A DNA stretch of 10,000 nucleotides from Rheinheimera sp. (GTDB lineage Bacteria; Pseudomonadota; Gammaproteobacteria; Enterobacterales; Alteromonadaceae). Position 1 is the first letter of the stretch. Every line of letters starts with the position of its first letter. A program made the translations under genes and the position numbers. The stretch spans positions 1-10,000 of the forward strand of contig NZ_JAIWOI010000040.1 in assembly GCF_020217005.1 (NCBI RefSeq), given 5' to 3'. Shown here one piece after another: positions 1 to 5,572 of this stretch. The notes under the pieces are model-generated. The model made no database searches. It was not told the DNA's origin and saw only the letters and a list, made by a program, of their open reading frames with translations.

Positions 1-417
1 TTGCTGGTGCTGCTCGACTTGAGAGCTGCTATGACGCTCAAACGCTTGCAGCACCCGCTGCTGGAAATCCGTTATAGATTCGCCCTGAGGCGCTGTGTTC
101 GCAAAAGGTTGTTGCCAAAATTTTTGTTGCTCTGGCCAATACGGGCTCTGCTCGTCAAAAGGCACGCCATCCCAGAGGCCAAAATTCATTTCTTTTAAAT
201 CCGCCTCAAGGAGCAGGTCAAGCTGCAAACGCTCAGCTTGTTGCTGTGCACTCTGGCGGCACCGCTGCAATGGCGAGCTTAGAATATGTTGATAGGACTG
301 GGTCGACAGCCAGTTCAGGCATGCAGGCGAGGACTGTTGCAGTGCCACATCTGTCCAGCCGTACAAAGCTGCGGGGCCGGCGACAGGGCCATGGCGCACT
401 AAATCAATTTGCTGCAT
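1..417 (-). CDS. cobC: Alpha-ribazole phosphatase CobC, 3' end cut by window edge
   Basis: This is a histidine phosphatase superfamily protein, 139 codons visible, reading open through position 1. The family removes phosphate from alpha-ribazole 5'-phosphate (in some species from adenosylcobalamin 5'-phosphate) late in nucleotide-loop assembly. The N-terminus LVRHGPVAGP carries the catalytic RHG triad (Arg8, His9, Gly10). SSPLQRCRQSA (47-57) holds the second phosphate-binding Arg52. Glu76 in KEMNFGLWDG is the probable general acid, and the PQGES motif follows near residue 115. The second catalytic histidine, usually near residue 150, lies beyond the edge. The ATG at 415-417 has GGAG 5 nt upstream and overlaps the end of cobU by 14 nt, so it is the last visible gene of the B12 operon. 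Membership in the superfamily is clear from the motifs. The choice of CobC over another phosphatase rests on the neighbours cobU, cobS and cobT. Confidence 0.9.
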   Translation of the reverse strand, partial: MQQIDLVRHGPVAGPAALYGWTDVALQQSSPACLNWLSTQSYQHILSSPLQRCRQSAQQQAERLQLDLLLEADLKEMNFGLWDGVPFDEQSPYWPEQQKFWQQPFANTAPQGESITDFQQRVLQAFERHSSSQVEQHQQ

Positions 418-937
418 CAGGGCTCCGCTTTAAATACAAAGGTAAGCCAGCAGCCACAAAAATAACTTGATCACAGACAGTGGCGAGCTGCTGATTTAAC
501 CAGCCTTGTTGATCAACAAAGAGACGATTCAGCTCGCCCATAGGCACTAAGCCCATACCCACTTCATTACTGACCAGCAGGAGTTCTCCTTCAAACTGCA
601 TGACAGCCTCCGCTAATTGCTGGCGCACTAGCGTAAAGTCTTGCTCAGGTTGGTGGTACAGCTGATTGTTTAGCCAGAGTGTTAAGCAATCGACCAGCAC
701 AGTCTGGCCTGAACCTGAAAGCTTTGTTAAGGCGTCGCTGAGCAGCAAAGGGCATTCAATGAGTTGCCAATCCTTGGGCCTTTGGTGTTGGTGTCTGGTG
801 ATACGCTCTGTCATTTCAGCATCAAAAGCTGTGGCCGTGGCTACATAAGTCACCTGATCAGAGACTTTAGCCAGCTGTTCAGCCAAACTGGATTTACCAC
901 TGCGGGCTCCGCCTAAAATCAGAGTTTTTTTGCTCAT
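404..937 (-). CDS. cobU: Adenosylcobinamide kinase / adenosylcobinamide-phosphate guanylyltransferase
   Basis: This 177-residue protein is close to the usual CobU length of about 180. The family phosphorylates adenosylcobinamide and then transfers GMP to it, giving AdoCbi-GDP, the substrate of CobS. The P-loop LGGARSGKS sits at residues 8-16. His49 in ITRHQHQRP aligns with the histidine that carries GMP in Salmonella CobU. DCLTLWLNN (83-91) is the Walker B-like strand, and LVSNEVGMGLVP (121-132) is a family hallmark. I place the start at the ATG at 935-937, which has GGAGG 5 nt upstream and overlaps the cobS stop as ATGA. An in-frame GTG at 961 would add eight residues ahead of the normal P-loop start and is less likely. 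The 3' end overlaps cobC by 14 nt. Confidence 0.95.
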   Translation of the reverse strand: MSKKTLILGGARSGKSSLAEQLAKVSDQVTYVATATAFDAEMTERITRHQHQRPKDWQLIECPLLLSDALTKLSGSGQTVLVDCLTLWLNNQLYHQPEQDFTLVRQQLAEAVMQFEGELLLVSNEVGMGLVPMGELNRLFVDQQGWLNQQLATVCDQVIFVAAGLPLYLKRSPDAAN

Positions 938-1716
938 TGCTGCCTCCACCAAATCAGCCACACCAGATATAGACTGAGTTCCGTCAGTTGCTGTGCAGCG
1001 CCGAGTAAATCTCCTGTGTAGCCCTTAAGCTGACTGCGGTAATAAAAATACAGCAGGATAAAACACGAGATAAGCGTGGCAAGCAAAAATAAGGCTAAAG
1101 GCAAAGCCACAAAATACAAAGGCGGCATTACAAAAAGCCAGATGCAGAGCAAAGCCCTTTTTTGCAAAGAAGTGGCTATAGGTTTGGTTTTACTGACGCT
1201 ATCTAACTGCTGGTAGGGCAATACAAAGGTAAGGCTAATAGCCGTGGCTCGTGACAGTCCTGCCCCCAGCAGCAAGGCCCACATGGCTTGTGTTTCCAGT
1301 GCCGTCAGACTCTGCCATTTGATAAGAAAAACCGTTAACAGCGTAACCAGACCATAAGTGCCAACTCTGCTGTCTTTCATAATGTCGAGCTTACGCTCTA
1401 AGGATAAGCCACCGCCCAAGCCATCTGCCGTATCGGCCAGACCATCTTCATGAAAAGCACCAGTCAGCACTAGTCCTGCCATCAAAGCTAATAACACAGC
1501 GATAGAAAAGGGCAGTAGTTGTGCAGCAGACAGCAGCACAAAGGCTTGTAAAGCGCCAAGTAACAGGCCAACCAGACTTAAATAACGACTGCTTTGGTTC
1601 AACAGTTCAGGGCTGAAGGGAGTAGCTGCAGGCACTGGAATACGGCTAAAAAAAGCCAAAGCTAAGCAAAAAAGTTGCCATTGTCTCAGTAGCCACGTCA
1701 CAGCGGCCTTGATCAC
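934..1716 (-). CDS. cobS: Adenosylcobinamide-GDP ribazoletransferase (cobalamin synthase)
   Basis: CobS is an integral membrane enzyme that condenses AdoCbi-GDP with alpha-ribazole (or its 5'-phosphate) to form adenosylcobalamin. The protein is 260 residues, typical for the family. The signature stretch GAFHEDGLADTADGLGGG at residues 86-103 contains the acidic residues thought to bind metal (Glu90, Asp91, Asp95, Asp98). It is followed by KLDIMKDSRVGTYG (about 109-122), also characteristic. Hydrophobic segments are evident around 47-86, 120-180 and 195-230, with a short basic C-terminus. The start is GTG at 1714-1716, with GGAG 7 nt upstream, and overlaps the cobT stop as GTGA. The stop overlaps the cobU start as ATGA, so translational coupling on both sides is expected. 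The ribosome landing site nearly repeats that of btuD (16 of 17 nt). Confidence 0.95.
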   Translation of the reverse strand: MIKAAVTWLLRQWQLFCLALAFFSRIPVPAATPFSPELLNQSSRYLSLVGLLLGALQAFVLLSAAQLLPFSIAVLLALMAGLVLTGAFHEDGLADTADGLGGGLSLERKLDIMKDSRVGTYGLVTLLTVFLIKWQSLTALETQAMWALLLGAGLSRATAISLTFVLPYQQLDSVSKTKPIATSLQKRALLCIWLFVMPPLYFVALPLALFLLATLISCFILLYFYYRSQLKGYTGDLLGAAQQLTELSLYLVWLIWWRQQ

Positions 1717-2831
1717 TGCGAAGCTCCATTGTCTGTAATCTGGTTTTCTGCAATTGGACTTTCAGCCAACTCGCTTTCGACGACTTGAGTGACGCCCGCA
1801 TCGGCAAAGCTGGCCATATCGTTGTAAAAACTAATAGCAGCTCTGAGCAGAGGTACAGCCAAAGCTGCTCCTGTACCTTCGCCTAATCGTAAACCCAAAT
1901 TTAACAACGCCTCCGCAGCCAGAGCTTTTAATGCGGCTTTGTGACCTGCTTCGGCGCCCTGATGGGCGAAAATTAAATAATCACGGCAATGTGGCGCCAA
2001 CTTACAAGCGAATAAAGCCGCCACAGAGACAATAAAACCATCAATCAACACTGCTTTTTGTTGTGCCGCTGCACCTAAAATTGCGCCGCAGAGCTGGACT
2101 ATTTCAAAGCCACCAAATTCGGCCAGAATTGACAGCGGATCCTTGGCATAAGGTCGCTGTAAAGCCTGTTCAATTAAGCTTAATTTTAAGTTAAATTGCG
2201 CATCGCTGATGCCAGTACCACGGCCTACGCAAGTCTCAACCGGCCATTGAGTTAAAGCGGCCAGTAAAGCTGCTGCACTGCTGGTGTTGGCAATACCCAT
2301 TTCACCTAACAGCAACAAGTCACAACCAGCCAGTATCTGCTGTCTGGCAGCATGGCGTCCCAAAGCCAATCCGGCTTCAACCTGAGCCATGCTCATGGCC
2401 GCTGCCTGGCTAAAATCTGCTGTACCTGAACCTAAAGACTGCTGGATCAGTGCATCTGAGTCTGGCAAAGGCTGCAACATACCAGCGTCCACGACAAAAA
2501 GCTCAATGCCATTGCTGCGGCAAAAACAATTAGCAGCAGCGCCTCCTGCTAAAAAGTTGGAGACCATCTGCTGAGTCACAGCGCTTGGCGCTATGCTGAC
2601 ACCATGTTGGTTAATGCCGTGATCGCCGGCAAATATTAGTAGTACGGGCTTGTTCAGCGTCAGACGTTCTTTGTGAAGCCCGGTTTTTTTACTCTGTGAT
2701 TGAATAAGCGCCAATTGCAATGCCAGAGTTTCCAGCGCCCCTAGCGCGCCCTGAGGCTTGGTCTTTAAATCGATTCTCTGCTGTATCACAGCTGTCGCTG
2801 TTTTGTCTAAAGCCTGGATTTCAAAATGCAC
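1713..2831 (-). CDS. cobT: Nicotinate-nucleotide--dimethylbenzimidazole phosphoribosyltransferase
   Basis: CobT transfers ribose phosphate from nicotinate mononucleotide to the lower-ligand base, giving alpha-ribazole 5'-phosphate for CobC and CobS. KTKPQGALGALE near the N-terminus is the family's KPPGSLG-type motif. Further hallmarks are IFAGDHGINQHGVS (about 66-79), GEMGIANTSSAAA (176-188), GRGTGISD (203-210) and LGEGTGAALA (316-325), whose Glu318 matches the catalytic glutamate of Salmonella CobT (Glu317). I prefer the GTG at 2829-2831 (372 aa), which has GGAG 8 nt upstream. The frame is open upstream to another GTG at 2876 that overlaps the btuC stop by 8 nt, but that codon has no ribosome site and would give an odd 15-residue extension. 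About 25 residues after FADAGV form a polar, acidic tail with no motif I recognise. The 37-nt gap to btuC is the only real gap inside the operon. Confidence 0.93.
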   Translation of the reverse strand: MHFEIQALDKTATAVIQQRIDLKTKPQGALGALETLALQLALIQSQSKKTGLHKERLTLNKPVLLIFAGDHGINQHGVSIAPSAVTQQMVSNFLAGGAAANCFCRSNGIELFVVDAGMLQPLPDSDALIQQSLGSGTADFSQAAAMSMAQVEAGLALGRHAARQQILAGCDLLLLGEMGIANTSSAAALLAALTQWPVETCVGRGTGISDAQFNLKLSLIEQALQRPYAKDPLSILAEFGGFEIVQLCGAILGAAAQQKAVLIDGFIVSVAALFACKLAPHCRDYLIFAHQGAEAGHKAALKALAAEALLNLGLRLGEGTGAALAVPLLRAAISFYNDMASFADAGVTQVVESELAESPIAENQITDNGASQ

Positions 2832-2868
2832 TGACCTAACTCCAAATAAAGTAACAGTGGTAACAGCT

Positions 2869-3867
2869 TTAACCACGACGGTATTTAAATAACATCGACA
2901 AAAAGAACAGGCTGCCTATGGCGGAAGTCACTACCCCTATTGGTAATTCCTGGTCCGGCAACAGACTGCGGGACAAGGTATCGACACTGGCTAAAAACAC
3001 TGCGCCTAACCAGACGGAGCCGAGCAACAAAGCCACACTGGATAAGCCAAATAAAGAGCGCACCAGATGAGGGATCATCAGTCCTACAAAAGCTATACCG
3101 CCGCAGCAGGCTACTATGGCGGCGCTGACTGCCGCACAGAGCAATAAAATCACCAGGCGCAGGGGCTGCACCTGTACACCCAGGCTGCGTGCGCTTTCAT
3201 CATTGAGTACCAAAGCATCCAGTTGACGGCGATACAACAAGCCCAGCATTAAAGTGACAAACACCAGCGGACTGATCAGGGCGACATGAGTCAAGCTCGC
3301 CTGACTCAAACTGCCCATCAGCCAGAACATCACGCGGTTTGCAGCAAAAGGCTCTGATAAATACAGCAAGGTAGTAGTGATGGCGCTCAGCATAAAGCTG
3401 ACAGCTACACCACAGAGCAGCAGGCTTTCCAAACGCTGCCAGCGACTGCTGGCTCCTATAACAAGCACCAGAAACACCGCCAGCAGAGCGCCAAAAAAAG
3501 CAAATAAAGGCGTCAGCAGTTGCCACTCTGGTAGCACTATAGTTGAAATAGTGGCTCCTAAGGCTGCGCCTGACACTATGCCAAAAAGGTAGGGGTCGGC
3601 CAGCGGATTACGACTGGCGTTTTGCAATAGTGCACCGCACAAGGCAAGGCCTGAACCAGCCAATAGTGCCAGTAACAGCCGGGGAAAACGCAGCTGCCAT
3701 AACACTGTCGATTGCATTTCATCCAGTTCGGTCAGACCGAATAAGGCTGAAACAGCAATAGGGATTGATCCTGTGCTTAACGCCTGAATACAGATCAACA
3801 GCAATACCAGGATCGCCAATCCGAAACGCAAAGACACAGGCAAAGCCGCCAATAACACCTTGCTCAT
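2869..3867 (-). CDS. btuC: Vitamin B12 ABC transporter permease (FecCD/BtuC family)
   Basis: This 332-residue polytopic inner-membrane permease belongs to the FecCD family, which moves corrinoids, siderophores or heme from a periplasmic binding protein into the cytoplasm. About ten hydrophobic segments are spread over the protein. Family signatures are LRFPRLLLALLAGSGLALCG (59-78), followed by GALLQNASRNPLADPYLFGI (78-97); GGIAFVGLMIPHLVR (256-270), the cytoplasmic coupling region that touches the ATPase; and the C-terminal QELPIGVVTSAIGSLFFL (306-323). The ATG at 3865-3867 overlaps the btuD stop as ATGA and has AAGGA about 8 nt upstream. The family alone does not fix the substrate. The B12 assignment comes from the riboswitch ahead of the operon and the cob genes behind it. 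No binding protein (btuF) or outer-membrane receptor (btuB) is in the window. Confidence 0.92.
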   Translation of the reverse strand: MSKVLLAALPVSLRFGLAILVLLLICIQALSTGSIPIAVSALFGLTELDEMQSTVLWQLRFPRLLLALLAGSGLALCGALLQNASRNPLADPYLFGIVSGAALGATISTIVLPEWQLLTPLFAFFGALLAVFLVLVIGASSRWQRLESLLLCGVAVSFMLSAITTTLLYLSEPFAANRVMFWLMGSLSQASLTHVALISPLVFVTLMLGLLYRRQLDALVLNDESARSLGVQVQPLRLVILLLCAAVSAAIVACCGGIAFVGLMIPHLVRSLFGLSSVALLLGSVWLGAVFLASVDTLSRSLLPDQELPIGVVTSAIGSLFFLSMLFKYRRG

Positions 3868-4649
3868 AAATCGTCCTTATAGCCAAAGCTAACGCGGGGA
3901 CAGTTGCCAAATGGATTTTGATCTATTAAGCAAGGAATACGGAATACCTGTGTCAGCAAATCCTGAGTCAGTACTTGCTGTGCATTACCATCGGCCACCA
4001 CTTGACCTTGATTGAGCAGCAGCAAACGATCGCAGTAGCGTGATGCCAGATTTAAATCATGAATACTGGCAATCACAGTGATAGTCAGCGCTTTGGCTAT
4101 ACGCAGCACCTGATGCTGATAATACAAATCCAGATGATTCGTCGGCTCGTCCAGCAATAATAACAGCGGTTTTTGCATAATAGCGCGAGCCAATAAGACC
4201 CGTTGTTGTTCACCACCGGACAAATGGGCAAAAGAATAGCGCTCTTTGTTGGCCAGACCGACCAATTCAAGACTGTGCTTGAGTTGTTGCAAATCCTGCT
4301 CTGTGTTGGTTTGCCACAAGGCTTTATGTGGGATCAGTCCCATCAGAACCACATCTGCCACTGTTAAATCGAACAAAGGACCAGAGAGCTGGCTTACCAG
4401 TGCCACTTTGGCGGCGAGTTCGGATTGAGTAAAAGTCTGGATGGCTTTGCCTTGCAGCAGGATTTGGCCTGAACTGGGCTGATATTCTTTCTGCAGCAGG
4501 CGTAACAAACTGGTTTTACCTGCGCCATTGGGGCCAAGCAAGGCGACAAACTGGCCTGGTTGAATAGTAAAATTCAGCCCGGCTAAAATCTGCTGCTGAT
4601 TGATTTGCAGCTGCACTTGTTGAAATTCGACTACAGGGTTTTGGCCCAC
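3864..4649 (-). CDS. btuD: Vitamin B12 ABC transporter ATP-binding protein
   Basis: This 261-residue ABC ATPase powers the BtuC permease. It shows all nucleotide-binding motifs intact: Walker A GPNGAGKT (39-46), Q-loop Gln87, signature LSGGEQQR (143-150), Walker B LLLLLDEPT (162-170, with Glu168 as catalytic base), D-loop NHLD (171-174) and H-loop His197. The C-terminal 25 residues resemble the tail found in FecE/BtuD-type ATPases. It is the first gene of the operon. The start is GTG at 4647-4649, with GGAG 8 nt upstream. An ATG at 4660-4662 that includes the first G of this Shine-Dalgarno is out of frame and is not the start. The start codon and the nucleotides before it can pair with a leader segment just downstream of the riboswitch aptamer, so this gene is probably the direct target of B12 control. 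Confidence 0.93.
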   Translation of the reverse strand: MGQNPVVEFQQVQLQINQQQILAGLNFTIQPGQFVALLGPNGAGKTSLLRLLQKEYQPSSGQILLQGKAIQTFTQSELAAKVALVSQLSGPLFDLTVADVVLMGLIPHKALWQTNTEQDLQQLKHSLELVGLANKERYSFAHLSGGEQQRVLLARAIMQKPLLLLLDEPTNHLDLYYQHQVLRIAKALTITVIASIHDLNLASRYCDRLLLLNQGQVVADGNAQQVLTQDLLTQVFRIPCLIDQNPFGNCPRVSFGYKDDL

Positions 4650-4683
4650 TGCAAAGCTCCATTAAAAAACGGGCAGGGACCAG

Positions 4684-4704
4684 AAAAAGCAGCAACAAAG
4701 CTGC
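4684..4704 (-). terminator. Possible riboswitch-controlled intrinsic terminator
   Basis: The minus strand reads GCAGC (4704-4700), a 6-nt loop, GCTGC (4693-4689), then TTTTT (4688-4684). This is a short stem followed by a U tract. Its 5' arm is also the 3' arm of the basal helix of the P13-like hairpin, so the two structures exclude each other. The stem is only 5 bp and would be a weak terminator alone. A start-codon sequestering mechanism is an equally good reading of this leader. Confidence 0.3.
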
Positions 4705-4764
4705 AGAGTTCCGGCACAGTGTAAGCCCGCACTGTGTGCCGCAGAACCTATTTATCTCTGCAGC
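4700..4764 (-). promoter_or_regulatory. Riboswitch expression platform with P13-like hairpin
   Basis: Immediately after the aptamer the leader can fold into a long hairpin. Its top is a perfect 7-bp helix CGGCACA (4741-4735) with TGTGCCG (4718-4712), enclosing a 16-nt loop. Below it come GTTC/GAAC (4747-4744 with 4711-4708) and GCTGCAGA/TCTGCAGC (4764-4757 with 4707-4700). The loop contains TTACAC (4724-4719), the exact complement of GTGTAA (4856-4851), which spans the aptamer's P5 loop. A kissing contact between L5 and L13 is how this riboswitch class couples ligand binding to its expression platform. The hairpin is therefore the probable regulatory element, though its folding in the ligand-bound and free states was not computed. 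Confidence 0.7.
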
Positions 4765-4776
4765 GCCTGAGGTTTA

Positions 4777-4953
4777 TCAAGGCAGGACATCTGACTTGCC
4801 ATACTCTGTTCAGAGTTGAATGGCTTACAGTTGCGGGTACAGTACAGGATTTACACCTGTTTCCCTTTTCAGCTTTAGACTAAAGTTGAGCGAGCTATTG
4901 CGGCTCAGACTTGAAGTCCAGGTCCTAGCACATGGCTAAAACAGCACCTTTGA
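4777..4953 (-). ncRNA. Cobalamin riboswitch aptamer
   Basis: Read on the minus strand, this leader contains the conserved core of the cobalamin riboswitch. GGGAA (4865-4861) is followed by the P5 hairpin ACAGG/CCTGT (4860-4856 with 4848-4844), and then CCCGCAACTGTAAGC. The B12 box AAGTCAGATGTCCTGCC lies at 4797-4781. A closing P1 stem is visible: the 5' arm 4953-4947 (TCAAAGG, one bulged A) pairs with 4782-4777 (CCTTGA). The B12 box and core together are diagnostic. Family members bind adenosylcobalamin or related corrinoids and normally shut off B12 uptake and synthesis genes when the ligand is abundant. The switch sits directly ahead of btuD and should control the whole btuDC-cobTSUC operon. 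Confidence 0.96.
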
Positions 4954-4965
4954 CAAAACCAGCGC

Positions 4966-4995
4966 AGTGTAACAGAGCACAAGGCCGGACGTCAG
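4966..4995 (-). promoter_or_regulatory. Candidate promoter of the btu-cob operon
   Basis: The minus strand carries an extended -10-like element TGTTACACT (TACACT at 4971-4966). It lies 18 nt downstream of a -35-like CTGACG (4995-4990). Each hexamer matches 4 of 6 consensus positions. Transcription would start near 4959, just before the 5' arm of the riboswitch P1 stem, which fits a leader that begins with the aptamer. The match is modest and the -35 overlaps the hairpin behind the upstream gene. Confidence 0.35.
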
Positions 4996-5009
4996 CAGAA
5001 ATGTCCGGC
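4984..5009 (-). terminator. GC-rich hairpin after the PDZ protein gene
   Basis: GCCGGAC (5009-5003) pairs perfectly with GTCCGGC (4990-4984) around a 12-nt loop, starting 24 nt past the stop codon of the PDZ gene. Its position suits a terminator separating that gene from the B12 operon. The following sequence CTTGTGCTCT is a poor U tract, so termination may be inefficient or the hairpin may act otherwise. Confidence 0.4.
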
Positions 5010-5032
5010 TGTCTGGATGGTTCAATTCGTTG

Positions 5033-5389
5033 TTATTGTGCCACTAATGTTTTAATAACTTCTGTGCCGTCCTCCTGTTTAATCAGAAAGCTGACGGATT
5101 CCCCCTTGTTTTTTTTCATCAAGTCTTTGGCATCATCGGCTGGGCAGCCGGGGATAATGCAGTCTGCAATCTTCACTATGTGGTCGCCAACCAGCACACC
5201 GGCTTTTTCAGCCGCTCCACCTGCTACAAGTTTTTTCACTTTTACGTCGGCCAAAGTGGGATTAAAAAATCCTCCTTCGACTGAAATATCCAACGACAGG
5301 CCTAGTTTTCCTTTTTCTGCCGCCAGTGCTGTAGAGTTTAGTGCCGAAGTGCAGATCGCAACATATAGCAACAGAGTTTTGCTGGACAT
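5033..5389 (-). CDS. Small exported single-PDZ-domain protein, function unknown
   Basis: This 118-residue protein has a typical Sec signal peptide: a Lys4 start, a hydrophobic stretch at about 5-17, and likely cleavage in STALAAE after residue 23 or 24. The mature part is essentially one PDZ domain. It has a KLGLSLDI carboxylate-loop-like strand (28-35) and then the typical PDZ core GGAAEKAGVLVGDHIVKIAD (57-76). It ends with a helix DDAKDLMKK and strands through VSFLIKQEDGTEVIKTL. Two cysteines in CIIPGC (77-82) could form a disulfide or bind something in the periplasm. No protease or other domain is present. PDZ domains usually bind exposed C-termini or extended peptides, so an adaptor or inhibitor role is conceivable but not shown. 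I chose the ATG at 5387-5389 (AAGG 6 nt upstream) over a TTG at 5407. It is transcribed alone, divergent from the next gene, and the substrate is unknown. Confidence 0.85.
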   Translation of the reverse strand: MSSKTLLLYVAICTSALNSTALAAEKGKLGLSLDISVEGGFFNPTLADVKVKKLVAGGAAEKAGVLVGDHIVKIADCIIPGCPADDAKDLMKKNKGESVSFLIKQEDGTEVIKTLVAQ

Positions 5390-5572
5390 ATAAGCCTTCC
5401 TTATCAATAAATTAACTAAAACAACAGATATTCAGCAAAAGACACTAAAATGATCAGCAAACAGAAACAAGTTGTAGTGGAAGATATTTTTCAAAGCCTC
5501 AGGGCAACATCTGGTAATAGCAATCATGCCGTGCAATAGTAGTTCTGTATGAGTTTATCCATAGGACTGTTG
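5390..5572. other. Divergent intergenic region
   Basis: This 183-nt stretch separates the divergent PDZ and solute-binding protein genes and must hold both promoters. It is AT-rich near the PDZ gene (about 5400-5460). I found only weak hexamer matches in either direction and no clear operator or inverted repeat beyond the short palindrome TGATCA near 5451. No convincing gene is encoded here. Confidence 0.5.

Noticed and set aside
1..470. Plus-strand open frames of 65-74 codons at the left edge
   Set aside because: They overlap the minus-strand cobC frame, which carries the RHG and GES motifs of the histidine phosphatase family and explains the region.
935..961. GTG at 961 as the cobU start
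   Set aside because: It would add eight residues inside the cobS coding end. The ATG at 937 has an ideal GGAGG and an ATGA overlap, and puts the P-loop at the usual distance from the N-terminus.
2858..2877. Small inverted repeat GTGGT/ACCAC at the btuC-cobT junction
   Set aside because: Only 5 bp with a 10-nt loop and no U tract. It is too weak to call as a terminator or processing site.
3200..3526. A 108-codon minus-strand open frame inside btuC
   Set aside because: It is a shifted frame within the conserved permease gene, and its Cys/Trp-rich translation is what a frame-shadow of a membrane protein looks like.
4664..4729. A second terminator-like pairing CGGGC (4729-4725) with GCCCG (4674-4670) before a T6 run
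   Set aside because: The arms are about 50 nt apart, give only 5-6 bp, and would break the P13 hairpin loop. Two rival structures explain the region better, so it was not listed as a feature.
4932..5393. A 153-codon plus-strand open frame opposite the PDZ gene and the riboswitch
   Set aside because: It is the antisense of a well-supported exported protein gene and runs over the operon promoter region. Its translation shows no domain or signal pattern and no ribosome site was evident.
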